DNA of 64,000 nt from Symbiodinium natans (Eukaryota; Sar; Dinophyceae; Suessiales; Symbiodiniaceae). Positions 11,004-22,607 of this stretch are shown in pieces. The stretch's first letter is position 1. Every line of letters starts with the position of its first letter. The translations under genes and the position numbers were made by a program. The notes under the pieces were generated by a model that made no database searches, was not told where the DNA came from, and saw nothing but the letters and a program-made list of their open reading frames with translations. The stretch spans positions 132,501 to 196,500 of the forward strand of contig CAJNDS010000066.1 of assembly GCA_905221605.1 (NCBI GenBank). The letters are read 5' to 3'.

Positions 11004-12017
11004 ACTCTTATGACTGCATGCCAGCCTGAGCTCATTTCCGACGCTGCTTGCAATTGAGGAATGTTTAGAGTTTGGTTGAGAGCCTCACCTCACATCTCAG
11101 CTTTAAGCAGCTTGCGCGGCACCACCTTATGCTAGACTCACTGTACCGGTCGAACCTCTCCCCATGAGTGTCAAAGCAAAACCCTCTCAGAACTCCCAGA
11201 AAACTGCGCCCTTCTCTGGTGCCGTGTAGCTTGGGAGTATGGGGCCCATGTTCTGAGGCTTGCTTGGAGCTTGCAGAGCCGGGTCAAAAAAAGAGACCAG
11301 ACGCCGAAGCCTAGACCCTCGCCGAAACCCGGCCAAACCACTTTGCAGCTTGGGAGTTCCGTTACACCTCCGGATTTGTTGCGAAGCCCTGACAGAGAGC
11401 CAAGTTCTTTTTCGGCGAAGATTGTTGGCCAAGGAGGGGAGTCAGCTGGATGCGTAGGGTCATGAGTAGGGCAATGAGTTGGCTCACGAGGGCTTGGAAA
11501 AGATAGTCGAGCTCGAGCTCCAGCCGAGATCGAGATGGAGGATCTGGGCCATGAGGTCATTTTTCTGCCAAGCATGCGGCCAGACGCCTGACACCACCTT
11601 TTGCATCTGGGCATCTCCGTGCCCCTAGTTCAGTGTGCATCCATGGCAAGTAGCTTTGTGCAAGTTCCGAAGGCCTTTTGTAATGCTAGCTTTTCTGCTT
11701 CGGATCTGTCCGTAGTGCAGTGCTTCTTGCCGTGCCGACGATGTTTTCTGTGCTCGGCTCTGGAAAGCGTAGAAATGAAGTGACCCCCTGCGAGGGGACG
11801 GGGGGCATTGCCGCTGTCCAAGTACCATGGGCACATGGAAGTCAGCCAGTATGCTGTCATTTTTGAATATATACATATACATAGTCTTGTACTTTCTAGC
11901 TTGTTTGCTTGCTTGCTAACTTATAAACTTACATACTTACACACTTACCCCCCCCTCCCCCCCTGCAGCACTCCACTACCACCTTGAGAAGTCCCTTTTT
12001 TCGAAGGTGCTGGGGAG
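11004..12017. other. Intergenic; no supported gene
   Basis: Short conflicting ORFs only. Near 11867-11945 there is TATATACATATACAT and a run of ACTTACA-type units followed by a C tract. Confidence 0.35.
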
Positions 12018-15000
12018 ATGTCCTCCCACACAGTGGCAGCTGTCGCTCTGTTCAACGACCGCTATGAGGCCTGGGCTTGCTCTCCGGAGATTGCTCGGGC
12101 TTTGCTGAACCGCTGCGGGGTAGAACCGGGTAGCGTCAGTTGCAGACTCAGGCAGACGAAGGTGCCTGGAAGTTTGGAGTGTAGGTTGCGCTGTCATGCT
12201 GGTGTCACGGGGTTGGGCATGCTTGCATCCAGTGGAAACACAGGATTTTCAAGAACGCCCCGTACAGAGCAGCGCAAATTCTGAGGTCGGCTACCTCTGC
12301 GCTGCCATCAACGCTGCGTACTGCGAACGGCACGGGTACAGGTGGGATGCCGTCATCTGGCAGTGTAAGTCAAAGGGTCCAAACCTAAGTGGCGCGCGAC
12401 CATGAGCTACCTGGCCTTGTCAACTGTGGAACACCTGTGCCAGCAGCAACAGGAACAAAAACCTAGACGGCACTAGAGGGCCTTAGTCATCTTTAAACCG
12501 TACACTCGAAGCCAACAAAGAAGTCCTCAACGCAAGAGGCTTCGAAGACTGCTCTTGACACTCCTTGACATGGATTCGTGAAGTCGGTTGGTCACGACTA
12601 TGCCAGGTTTACCCCAATAGTCCTGTCACAGTTTGAGATGGAGGCGGGGGCGTTGAACCTGTGAGATGTAGCAGTTCGTCTACGAAGCCAAGTTCAGCTC
12701 GCTGCCACTGTCAGCCTGAAGCCTTCTGCGATTCTCGAGGCCATCTGTGAGGGGCGACATTTTGCATGGGCCAAGGCGCTCTGTACCGGTGTTTGGCTGC
12801 GTTGCAGGTGTTGCCCCTTTCGAGTCCTTGCACCCTTGACATGCTTAATAACCCCACAACTGCGCATAGTGGCCCAAAACAGTTGTTTTGTCAGTCATGA
12901 ACATCCGTCGAATCGGCAGCATGCAGCCATAGGCTTTGAGGAGCCCGGAAGTTCCTAAACTTCCCGCGCTCCCTTAAGCACTTGTCTCCCAGAACGGGAC
13001 ATGCGAGGTTGCCTTGCTTCGTTGGCTCTACAGCTACCTCGGCGCGGAGGGCATTCGGCCTCACCCTGAGCTACGAACCCCATTCCAGAAGTTCGGAGGG
13101 GTGTACACGTTCTCAAAGTTTATTTAGGCTAAGCATGGCAGCCGGTGATTCCTTCTTTGCACAAGCCCATGTGCAGGTGCCATTACAGGAAGTCTACACA
13201 GATCTACTCAAGGGGAAGTCTTGTTGACCTGAGGCTTTCGTGGTGACGGGCATACAAGTAGAACACAATAAAGCACCCGATGGACACTGATAAGTGACGA
13301 AGGTGACTTGCGTGACTTCTTCCGGTTGCGTTTGGGCCAGGGTTGGGTTTCCAGTGTTTGCCGCAAGAAGCATGAAGAGTGGCATCAAGTGTGGCTTCAA
13401 GCGGTGGGCTCATCATCTTAAAGATCTTCAAATCTTGGGTGGGCTTTAAGCCTTTAAGCTGAGCCTGGAAGGAATTCAGTGCTGGAGGCCAAGATTGGCA
13501 ACTTGCCTAAACTGGGGAGCGGGGTTGAGAGGGTCAAGGGTGGGTCGTCCTTGATATTGGCCAATCGGTTTGTACGTTGCAACCTCCACAAAAAGAGGAC
13601 CTTCACAAGAGTTGGGACTAAGGCTGAGAGGTTCCTGAAGTTGGCTTTCCTCATGTGATTTAAAGTCTGAAGCCTGCCCTCGCAAGTAGACCAACTAACT
13701 CCACTTAACTCCACTTGACTCCACTTGCCTCCAAGACCCGAAGTGTCAAAACTGCCTCTGGTGAGGCTCCGAAGAGCGTCAAGCGCTCTTGTCAGTCGGG
13801 GAACTCAGTCCCTTTGCAAACTCTGCGCTAGTGAATGGTCGTGAAACGTAGCTACTCGGGTCATGGTCAACATGGTTCTGTTTTTGTTTTCGGAGCCTGC
13901 TCGTGCCGATGCTGAAGCCGAGAAAACGTGGGCTGTAGGCCTGCCCCGAGCACATGCTTCTTCAGAAGCATGCTGTCCAAGGCGGACTGGCTGGTGTGGT
14001 TTGACGCAGATCTTATGGCCCCTCAGCTGCAGGGGGTTAGTTGATGATAGGGTTTTGGTTCTTTGTGAGGTGTTGGACACCGAATCTTTTGCCATGATGC
14101 TCACGGCGCATGTGTTTTGTGCAGTTGCCCCAGCTGGTCAGGCAGGGAAGTGGCCTCAAGCCGCTTCAAACGTTGTTGCCACGTGGGAACTGAAAGAACT
14201 GAACAAAGCCCCCTCTTTCCGCAGTAGGTCTTTCTGTCTTTCTGTCTTTCTGTCTTTCTGTCTTTCTGTCTTTCTGTCTTTCTGTCTTTCTGTCTTTCTG
14301 TCTTTCTGTCTTTCTGTCCTTCTGTCCTTCTGTCCTTCTGTCTTTCTGTCCTTCTGTCCTTCTGTCCTCTGTCCTTCTGTCCTTCTGTCCTTCTGTCCTT
14401 CTGTCCTTCTGTCCTTCTGTCCTTCTGTCCTTCTGTCCTTCTGTCCTTCTGTCCTTCTGTCCTTCTGTCCTTCTGTCCTTCTGTCCTTCTGTCCTTCTGT
14501 GTTTCTCTCTTTCTCTCTTTCTCTCTTTCTCTCTTTCTCTCTTTCTCTCTTTCTCTCTTTCTCTCTTTCTCTCTTTCTCTCTTTCTCTCTTTCTCTCTTT
14601 CTCTCTTTCTATCTTTCTCTCTTTCTCTCTTTCTCTCTTTCTCTCTTTCTCTCTTTCTCTCTTTCTCTCTTTCTCTCTTTCTCTCTTTCTCTCTTTCTCT
14701 CTTTCTGTCATTCTGTCTTTCTGTCTTTCTCTCTTTCTGTCTTTCGGGGTCTCCTCGCGTTTTATCCCATCCCCTACCACAGTCTGAAAGCAAAGGAATG
14801 AGTCTGAATTTTCTGTGACAGGCCTGTTTCCTTCTGGATGGATGTGTGTATCGCTTTTGATTTTGCCGGACCCTCACCTCCTGTTTTGTCGGCTTTGGCG
14901 CCACGCACGGGTTACCTGACCCCTAGCGGCCTAGAGCGTGAACCTGAAACTTCACACCTTGAGAGCCATCTTCAGGTTATCAACCACAGCTTGCCCTTAG

Positions 15001-16092
15001 AGGCATTTGTCTACGAGCAGAAGGACCACTGGTTCAAAGCCCCAGAATGGGGGCCCGATGTTCAATCCCCAACAGGTTGTGCACAAGGACCTTTCTCCCC
15101 GTGAAGGACTTGGTGTTGGGGGAAGACATGGCGGACCTGGCGCCGGGCCCAGAGCTCTTCAGGCTGCGAGTCGATGCTCATGCGAAGCTCACGCGATGCT
15201 CGTTGTTCTCCGTTGTTCTCCGTTGTTCTCCGTTGTTCTCCTCCTTCTCCTCTCTCGCCCTAGGGCCCTAGCCCTTGCCCTTAGGACTGGCTCAATACGG
15301 GCCTCATGCTCTGCAAGGTCCGCTCCGCATGGATCGGGGCTCAGAGCACGAGGGCCTGTGGCCTTCGATTCTCGCTGGCTTTGAAGTCTCAGACAATCAG
15401 CAATTCCAAGCCCAAACGCAGCCCCCCCCCCACTGGAGAGCACCCGGGGTTAACAAATCCACCTCAGGATGCGGGAGCTTTGGGAGAAGGCGCCAACTTC
15501 ACAGACTCTGCTCTAGAGTCAAGTTGCAGACAGCAGGAGGAAGAATTTGTTGATTTCATGGTCATGGTCTGCATGGACAGTAGGGGGCTTTGAGAACCAT
15601 CTTGAGAACCGTGGGGCAGCAATGGGGAGACTCGGCTCAATGTAGCAGGTTTGGCACGAAGGAGACGAGAAGTTTCATCTCGGCGAGTTCTGGGACCAGC
15701 ACGCGGCCCAGCACCTGACATGAAACCTCGCTATGCCTTGCAGAAGCTTTGCTTCTGACACAGCTTATCGCTAGGATCTGCACTGGGTTCCTGCATATGA
15801 GATGTAGAGAGAACTGAGAGAACGACCAAGCTCCTTGGTCGACTTGCCAGGAGCGCCCTCTGCGGGTGCCTGGCTAAGTGGGGCGAATTCCGCCACGCCC
15901 TCTGAGCACAGTGTGACGCCTCAGCTGAGCTTCAGAGAACTTCAGAGTTTCAGACTCGAAGCCTTACAAATTGCGCATCTGTGCTCTGCGCAGTTGCACC
16001 GTTGCACAGGCCCCGATGTTCTGGGCGGGAAGCGCGTCGCAGGAGCCTCACTGTTCCGTGCTCTCCACGCTGCATTGAAAAACCACATTTAG
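12018..16092 (+). CDS. Probable GT-A type glycosyltransferase (GT34/GT77-like), multi-exon, partly resolved
   Basis: Exons were read by eye. Exon 12018-12119 starts with ATG and ends before GTAGAA. Exon 12286-12364 ends at a canonical GTAAGT donor; the two join in phase and the second encodes INAAYCERHGYRWDAVIW. The pattern N-x-x-Y-C-x-x-H-G-Y resembles the start of GT34-like galactosyl/xylosyltransferases. Candidate later exons are about 12698-12785 (EGRHFAWAKAL), 12993-13115 (CEVALLRWLYSYLG), about 15076-15190, 15285 to about 15390 (DWLNTGLMLCKVRSAW, typical of GT-A enzymes near the acceptor site) and a possible last exon 15993-16092 (TGPDVLGGKRV). Third-position GC is high in all of them. 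The DxD exon was not found, so the model is incomplete, and late exons could belong to another gene. Introns hold simple repeats at 14.2-14.75 and 15.2 kb. Confidence 0.5.
14228..14745 (+). repeat. 8-nt pyrimidine satellite with blocks of three unit variants
   Basis: About 65 octamers in ordered blocks: TTTCTGTC first, then CTTCTGTC from about 14318, then TTTCTCTC from about 14500, and TTTCTGTC again at the end. The array keeps frames open over more than 200 codons on both strands (Phe-Cys-Leu-Ser or Arg-Lys-Glu-Arg runs). It lies within the glycosyltransferase locus and is pyrimidine on the coding strand. Confidence 0.9.
15196..15250 (+). repeat. 10-nt repeat (CGTTGTTCTC)n
   Basis: Four to five copies directly after a strong exon (about 15076-15190) and before the acceptor of the DWLNTGL exon at 15285. 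It therefore probably lies in a short intron. Confidence 0.8.
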
Positions 16093-16966
16093 TTCAAGCT
16101 TAGCGGCTTCGCATCCGAAGCAAGCGGAACCTTTCGGAACCTTTCACAAGCTGCGGGTTGAATGCATCTTAACTGCCTCATTTTTCAGGCTGATGTTGCG
16201 GGCATGGGCGGTTTGTGGATGGTGTGCTGCTGAACATTGCTGAACCTTCTCACGCAGCGAACATGCTTGCAGCGTTCAAGCACTGTCTCCTTTCTGTCAT
16301 GAAGTACGGGATAGTAGAACGAAGCAGACCAGAGCTGTCAAGATGCAATGTTTATAATGTTTATTGCTCTTCTATCCCTCTTAAGGATTCGCAGCTTCTG
16401 AGAGTTGCGGCCATTTGGAGCAGCGCGACTATAGGTGCACGAGCCGGCATAGCTGAGCAGCTGAGCAGCTGAGCGATGGCAAAGCGTGCAAGAATGAAGC
16501 AACATAAAACAGAGAAAACGAAAGAAGAAATCTAAGAAATCCCGCTGGCCCTCCCAAACCAAGAGGCCGAGGCTGCAACGGAGACGCCGTGGTTCAGCCG
16601 CAGACCTCAGACTGCGAGCGGCTCCCTGTTCTCTCACCGAGCCTTAGGGCGAGGGTCTTGAACGGTGAAGTCTGTTGAGTGGGTCGAGTCGGCTGATTGT
16701 TGGGGCTTTATTTGGACATCGCTTCCTGGCTTCCTGGCCATCAATGCCTTTGGACTAGGAATCTAAGGCTGGCAGGGTGGCCCCCGTCTAAGAGAGACTG
16801 AGCACCTGCAGGCACAGGGGGCCATGCAAGTCGGAGATGAGAAGCTGCATGCATTCATGAACTTTGGCCCTTGCTCTGATAGATTCAGTGAGACGTAAAG
16901 CAAACTTGTAGCGTCTAGGTGGAGCCTATGATGGAGTCTGTCAAGTCTGCCTTGCTTGTTCCGCAG

Positions 16967-17268
16967 GTGCTGGACGCAGGGGGCACTCAGACCAACAACC
17001 CCCGGTACGCGCGCTTCGCCTTCCATGCGGCGGGCATGAAGGACACTGCCCAGCTGCTGAAAGCGCGCGGGGTTTTCTCTTCTCCAAAAGCTTCGGAGCC
17101 TGCTGGCTAGGACAAAAGCCGCTGCTGCCGGCACATCGTGGAAGCCGGTGCCGTCGGGAGCTCCGGGAAAACTGAGGGAGGCGAAGAAGTGCACAAGGCA
17201 TGCGGTAGTGACATGGGCCAGCTGTCAAAAAGTCTCAAGACCGGAATCTGTCTTTCTGTCTCTCTCTC

Positions 17269-17320
<52 letters not shown>

Positions 17321-17997
17321 CTTGTAGTGGCACCCTGCTTCGACGAAGTTCCCTCAGAAGGTGAGTTGAGTGGTCGAGCTGCCCAAAGCCAAAACCGCCC
17401 CCTAAGCTGCTGGGCTCCCGAGCTTCTGAGCTTCTGAGGTTCGCGGCCTCGGGCCGTCTGCAAGCTGTTTTGAAACCGCCCGGCTGCGCTGCCAAAGCTT
17501 CTCGGAAGGCCCCTTCCCCCCCACCCGAAACCCAAACAAGTTTTAGTCAGTTACCGGACTCAACCCAAAGCCTCGACTCTATACCCCCCCTGCATCCTGC
17601 CCCCCGTCGGGAGTAGCTTCTGTGTGGGACGGTTATTTCCCTGTTCTGTTCTACCTGCTAGTTTAATGCTGCGTAAGGAACACAATTACGTCACCCAAAT
17701 TGTCCTGCGAGTTGATACCCTATTCTAGAACCCCCGCATGGCGATGACTTGCGAGGGTTCTTGGTGCAGTACAGCTCACCCCTTCTTCCAGACGAGAGGT
17801 CATGCCTTGCCCCCCAAAAACACCCCCCCCCCCCAACCAGCCCGGCCAGGGAGCCAAAGTGCTCCAAGTGCTTGGCGGGCAGCGTTCGACGTCATCGACT
17901 CAGCACCTGCCAGGAGCCGAGTACGACCGGTGTTTCACTGTGCGGCTACGCCCTGGCCATGCCACTTTCCTTGAGGCTATTTCACGAGACCTGCAGG
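16967..17997 (+). CDS. Two exons of a possible FCP1/NIF-type phosphatase
   Basis: Exon 16967-17071 follows an acceptor (CCGCAG) and has the strongest coding bias of the region: about 31 of 35 third positions are G/C. It encodes LDAGGTQTNNPRYARFAF and then FHAAGMKDTAQLLKARG, which I do not recognise. Exon 17841-17997 follows a C-rich tract and CCAG. It encodes EYDRCFTVRLRPGHATFLEA, which resembles the segment after the catalytic Asp motif in FCP1-like HAD phosphatases (v-x-L-R-P-G-x-x-x-F-L-E). The DxDxT exon itself was not found, so the family name is a guess from one short motif. The two exons may belong to different genes. Confidence 0.4.
17257..17319 (+). repeat. (TC)n microsatellite
   Basis: About 30 TC dinucleotides with one interruption, between the two exons listed at 16967 and 17841. 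Pyrimidine on the coding strand. Confidence 0.95.
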
Positions 17998-18154
17998 GCA
18001 GAGTACCACAAATGTTAAAACGAATATACTCTCAATGGCCAACCGCAGCAGTCCTTGCATCGGCAAACCCCGAGCTTTAATGTTTGAACGTTAGTCGCCG
18101 AAAATCACCGTGAATCCCAAGAAGCTGCTAAGGCTTTAGCATGCTTAAGTACAT

Positions 18155-18649
18155 TTGGGGACCGCTCGGACCGCTCGCCTGCTGCCCAGTGTGCTAAGGC
18201 CTTTGCTGGTGCTCCGTTTGGATGGCTCCGCCGGCCTTTTTGTGCTCCTCTTGTCGGAGCTTCGCAGAGTGTTTAGAGACATGTGGAGAGCTCACAGGCA
18301 GCCAGTGAGGGGCCTGTGCGCTCTGGGGGCATGGAACGTGTCGCGAACAGGCCAACGGTGCAGCGGAGACTCTGGCCGAAGGCAGCCGGGCTGTGTGGAT
18401 TTCGGATCGTGCTTGCTTAAGGACCTTTCAGCTTCCACCTTCTTTGTTGTTACGTTTGTCAGGAATGTGCTTTCAAGATTCGTTCAAGATGTGTTCAATC
18501 TTTCGCAGTTTTCGGATTTCGAGTTTCCCAAGTTTTCATCCCTTGCAAGGAGTCCCGCGTGCAGCGCGCCGACCCGCAGACCGGGCGGGGAGGCGTCAAT
18601 GGAGGTTCGGGACTTATCGGAAGAAAAATTCGGGACTTGGTTCTTATGA
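18155..18649 (+). CDS. 164-codon ORF, unknown
   Basis: Open frame without a clear ATG near its start. The first half is Leu/Arg-rich with a hydrophobic stretch (AGLFVLLLSEL) and third-position GC of about 60%. The second half has a different composition. No motif is recognised. It could hold one exon and run into an intron. Confidence 0.25.
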   Translation: MGTARTARLLPSVLRPLLVLRLDGSAGLFVLLLSELRRVFRDMWRAHRQPVRGLCALGAWNVSRTGQRCSGDSGRRQPGCVDFGSCLLKDLSASTFFVVTFVRNVLSRFVQDVFNLSQFSDFEFPKFSSLARSPACSAPTRRPGGEASMEVRDLSEEKFGTWFL

Positions 18650-18763
18650 TCATTTGATGGTATTTCGCCTTCTCCGTTACCGTGCAACATTTTCTAGGGC
18701 ACATGAGCCATTTCCACCACCCTCCTCCCTTGACCACAGGAATGAGGCGTTCAGCAGGCAAAC

Positions 18764-19153
18764 GTGCTGAGTACGGGGCGGAAAGTGAGTTTGGACGTGA
18801 AACATGGCAAAGGCCAGCGAGCAAGAAAGGGACGTCCGCAAGCGATGAAAAGAAGTGAGGACGAAGCATACGCAGAACTGACCGAAACTAAACCCGACGT
18901 CGCAAATAGCTACCGTGTCGTTCATTTGTTGATGAAGGCTGTTGATGACTTGTTGGAGCTGCAGGATGTGACGGAGAGGGTGAGGTCAAAACATGGTGAT
19001 GGCCATCGCCAGCGGACAAACTTCCCCCGTCCTTGTGGATCCACAATGTTTATTGGCATGCTTCGGGAGACAAATGCCTTGATTCCATCACAAATCCAGG
19101 TGAAGCAATTCCGCTACACTTGGCAGACTTGCCCAGCCCTTAGCCAGCCTTAG
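18764..19153 (+). CDS. 129-codon ORF, possible small gene or exon
   Basis: The frame stays open across 390 bases, with an ATG at 18845. It encodes an acidic/helical segment (ANSYRVVHLLMKAVDDLLEL) followed by TMFIGMLRETNALIPSQIQ. Composition is balanced and not repeat-driven, but third-position GC is only moderate. No family is recognised. It is followed closely by the exon at 19172. Confidence 0.4.
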   Translation: MLSTGRKVSLDVKHGKGQRARKGRPQAMKRSEDEAYAELTETKPDVANSYRVVHLLMKAVDDLLELQDVTERVRSKHGDGHRQRTNFPRPCGSTMFIGMLRETNALIPSQIQVKQFRYTWQTCPALSQP

Positions 19154-19171
19154 CAGCCTTAGCAGCCTCAG

Positions 19172-19417
19172 CTGTGTGCCATCTTTGACAACCGCACCCC
19201 TGCTTCGGAGCACCTTGAGAACTGTTGCACGCCCCCTCGTTCCGACTACAGAACCAGGGAGATTCGCCAACACTTCAGAACGTCGTAGAACATGTCACAA
19301 CAGGATACTACAGGACACTGCGACTCTGGCACCTGATTTTCGCAGAGGCCCCCCTTCATGCTGACCCTGGCAGCGATGTCTGATACCGCGCTGGGGGATC
19401 GGCAGGCTCCGAAATAA
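19172..19417 (+). CDS. Two small exons, unknown protein
   Basis: After CCTCAG a frame from 19172 encodes LCAIFDNRTPASEHLENCC and continues to a stop at 19286. After TTTTCGCAG at 19345 a second frame encodes RPPFMLTLAAMSDTALG and ends at TAA 19415-19417; it has about 18 of 23 third positions G/C and looks like a last exon. The junction between them is not resolved. Confidence 0.4.
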
Positions 19418-19858
19418 ATCTCGAGACCGTGTAAGACCCTTTTCAACCGTCTCAACAATCAAGGTGTGCCACATGTGCCCCGAAGCCACTTACCATACTT
19501 CCCTTTGGGGAAGAGCCTAAGCCAACACCACGGCCGCCGAAGCAAAGCTCTCTCCGAATCCTCTTGAGATGCTTTCCCCCCCATGGAGAGAACATTGAGA
19601 GGTGGAGATGGTGGACCGCGTGCCGCGACGGGCGGACGACCCGCCACCGGCAGGTGATCCCCAGAATTCACGAAGAAAGCCCTGGGCACTCCTTGGACTC
19701 ACCCAAAGCTCAGAGCACTTATTAGCTGTGGGTTCCGAGTTCCGAGGATGAATTCTCCCGAGCTTTGGGCTTGTTTTGTTGGTCTGAGATGTGTGGCGTG
19801 CAGTCTGGAAACTCAGAGAATCTCAGAGAGAATCTCTCCTCAGAGAGCCGCTCCTCAG

Positions 19859-19894
19859 CATTTCAGCGGCATTTCAGCGGCATTTCAGCGGCAT
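19859..19894. repeat. 11-nt repeat (ATTTCAGCGGC)n
   Basis: Three to four copies. Each unit contains TTTCAG, so the repeat multiplies potential splice acceptors just upstream of the exon at 19903. Confidence 0.85.
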
Positions 19895-19902
19895 TTTGCC
19901 AG

Positions 19903-20005
19903 GCCGGCCCTTTGGTCGGCTGCGGGTGCGGCTCTGGGAGGCGGCGCGCTACGCCGCGCGGTCGCCCAGCGTCTCCTTTGCTTCAAAGGTCCAGTTTTCA
20001 GGGCT
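19903..20005 (+). CDS. Exon candidate, unknown protein
   Basis: Starts after TTGCCAG. The frame encodes RPFGRLRVRLWEAARYAARS and then PSVSFASKVQFSG, with about 30 of 37 third positions G/C. The other two frames are also open but less biased. Confidence 0.4.
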
Positions 20006-20514
20006 GAATTTCTGAAAGCTGGCATCTCGGATCCCTAGGCAATAAGCCGTCGTCCACCCCCCTTGCCCCTTCCGTGCTGCGTCTAACTTCCCACCCTCGA
20101 ATTTCCTTCTCCTGGCTTTCATTCCCAGGCGGGCACGCCACCCTCCTCGCACTCAGTGCTGCGAGAGTGCGCGGCCCCATCTCGACATGTGCCATTTCCG
20201 AGAAGAGCGCTCCCATGAGGAAGAAGAGCCTTTGAAAACAGAAAAGAGAGAGTTTGAGGACCGGAAATCGAGTTTGAATTAGTTTGGATTCTGAAAGAAA
20301 TTAGTTTCGACTTGAATATCTGAGAGCATCAAAATAAGCACAGAGCGGACTCTACCAGTAGAATTCTCCAACTTCCAGGTTAGCTGTGGAGATTTCTGGC
20401 CTACTGCTTCCTTTACACGAAAAAAGGAGTATCGAATTTAATTTTAACATTCTTTTGTATGTCGTTCTTTTTTGTTGTTTTTTTTTTTGGAGGGGGTGGG
20501 GGGTGGGGTGGGGG

Positions 20515-21178
20515 GAGCTTTAGGAGCCCAAACACGTCTAGCAACATTTTCGACGATTCGCAAGAATTCCGAAAGGGGCCCAAGATCAAAAGGAACATGC
20601 CCAGACGCATTTTTCAAGGCCGAGTGAATGCATACGCTTAGTCGCTTCTTTGCAAAACCACAATAGACCTGAACACGTGCCCGGACACAAAAAACCAAAA
20701 CGCATTCTTCGCCCGTTGCATTCGCACAGCCTCTGGTCGTCCACGTCACTTGGGTTGTCTGTGTTTCGTGATAGCGTGTAAGCAGATCAAAACCGTTGCC
20801 AAATGGATTTTTCGGGCGACGCAGAATGTATTTGGCATGCCCCGGGGTGCATGTGGGATCGTGGTTGTGGTTGGTCGCAAAACACAAATGTTTGGAATTT
20901 GTTTTGATCTGTTTACAACGAAACACAAACAACCAAGCGACGTGGACGACCGGATGTGGTGCTAATGTGACGGGCGAAGAATGCGTCATATTTTGGTTTT
21001 TGTGTCCGGGCACAGGTTCAGGTCTTTCGTGGTTTTGCAGAGAAGCAGAAGCGCGAATGCATTTGCCCTGCCTTGGAAAATGCATCTGGGTATGTTCCTT
21101 TTGAGTTTGGGCCCCCTTTGGAATTCTTGCGAATCGTCGAAAATGTTGCTAGACGTGTTTGGGCTCTTTTAGCTCTTT
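20515..21178. repeat. Imperfect inverted repeat, arms of ~280 nt with a ~100-nt spacer
   Basis: The left arm (about 20515-20790) is the reverse complement of the right arm (about 20893-21178) with scattered mismatches. Shared landmarks are AACACGTCTAGCAACATTTT and its complement at the outer ends, GTCCGGGCAC, GACGTGGACGACC and GTTTTGATCTG near the centre. ORFs across it mirror one another between strands and are not genes. Confidence 0.85.
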
Positions 21179-21249
21179 CTTCTTATGCAGCAAAAAGAAA
21201 GAGAATCGTCGAGTTCATGAACGACGACAAACACAGACTACAACACGAT

Positions 21250-21570
21250 GGGAAACCGTTGCCAAATGCATTTGTCGGGCGACGAAGAATGTATTTGGCA
21301 TGCCCCCGGGTGCATGTGGTATCGTGACAACACCAATCTATTTCTATTTGGTTTTGATCTGTACACGCTGGCACGAAACACAGGCAGCGCAATAGGCATG
21401 GACGACCAGGGGCTGCGCGAATGCATTTTGCCAGGCCCGACAAAAGCATGCGGTCTTGCTTTCCTGTCTTTCCGCGCGGGGTCAGGTCTATCGTGGTTTT
21501 GGAGGACGGCTGCGCTAATGCATTTATCCAGCCTCCTATACTGCATTTGGGCATGTTCCTTTTTCACGAA
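21250..21570. repeat. Third copy of the 20.5-21.2 kb repeat, direct orientation
   Basis: Repeats the order seen from about 20788 to 21110: GTTGCCAAATG, a segment ending TTTGGCATGCCCC, GTTTTGATCTG, ACGACCAG, and finally TTTGGGCATGTTCC. It is more diverged than the other copies. Confidence 0.8.
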
Positions 21571-21691
21571 AGCTAGCTCCTTGGAGCTCGCGAGAGTTGT
21601 CGTTTACAAGAATTCTCTCTAGTGTTCAGCTGGGTCAAGAAGCGACTCCGACCCTTAAGTGGTCTGAAAATCAAAGAGATAAAGGGCTGTG

Positions 21692-21860
21692 GAGGGGGGG
21701 GGGGGCCCCTTCCCCCCCCTTATAGGATTGACAAAATCAATCTTAAGGTTTCCCCCCCCCCCCCTCTCCTTTCAGGGTCGCCTTTACTTGATTTCTGGGA
21801 GGGGGGGGGGGCCCCCCCCCCCCCTTTTTGGGCCCCCCCCCCCCCCCCTCCCTTTTCAGG
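21692..21860. repeat. Cluster of long G and C homopolymer runs
   Basis: Alternating runs of 8-16 G or C, some directly adjacent (G run into C run near 21700 and 21810), so they can pair as hairpins. ORFs here encode only Pro/Gly runs. Confidence 0.9.
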
Positions 21861-22358
21861 CTTCCCCCTCCGTCTTGGTCAGGCCCTGCGCCTGACTCGA
21901 AAAAAGCTTGCTTGTCAGCCGCGTTTCTAGCTTTCGTGGCCCCGATCTCAAGTTTTCGGGCCAAAAAAGGCATGAATCATGTCTATGTCTTTGGGTTCTG
22001 ACTCATGGTGCTGCATGCCGACCTATTAAGGGGCCAGCACTGAAGTTTAGGGTAACCCTAAACGCCTGTCGAATTTTATGTCGCGTTGTTGTTTCACGCC
22101 GCCTGCCCTTTCTTTACAATCTTCCTGTTTAGGATCTTCGCCGGCATAATTCTACTTATCGCCTTGCCAAAAACAGAGAGCTTTTCGAATGGAAGGGCTT
22201 TGGAGGGCAGAAGTTTAGGAGAGCAAGCACCTGACAACGCAGAGGGGCCTGAGGGTTCATAAGGGGGCTCATGAGCCCACCCTAGACTCCCTGAGCTCGT
22301 CCTGTCGCCTGAGGCGAGGTGTGAGTACAGTGATATTTGGGTCTTTTCAAAACCTCAG

Positions 22359-22607
22359 GAAGGCACTTGTGAACCCTACACAGACGACTCTGAACGTCAC
22401 GAGGATGGACCCGGCACGCGCCTGGCAAGCTCATTGGAGGCGCTGCCGGAATTCGTCTTGAAAGCTTTGAACCGTTTGGCCGCAGAACTCCGACCCCCGA
22501 GCCCTCCAAACTTCAAAACTTCATGCACAGAAATCACAGACGTACAGAAATCTCACGCGCTCCCATCCGTCCCTCAGGCCGTGGGCTGCAGCTTCCGGCG
22601 CCAGTGA
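22359..22607 (+). CDS. Probable last exon, 82 codons, unknown protein
   Basis: Begins in phase after a pyrimidine-containing acceptor (AACCTCAG). It encodes EGTCEPYTDDSERHEDGPG, then a helical segment (SLEALPEFVLKALNRLAAEL), a Pro-rich linker and a stop at 22605-22607. There is no ATG in the frame, as expected for an exon. Third-position GC is high for most of its length. The minus-strand ORF of 22282-22509 is its shadow. Confidence 0.5.
   Translation, partial: EGTCEPYTDDSERHEDGPGTRLASSLEALPEFVLKALNRLAAELRPPSPPNFKTSCTEITDVQKSHALPSVPQAVGCSFRRQ

Noticed and set aside
13863-14904. ORFs of 204-312 codons on both strands
   Set aside because: Driven by the octamer array; residues repeat with its period and flanks show no continuous coding bias.
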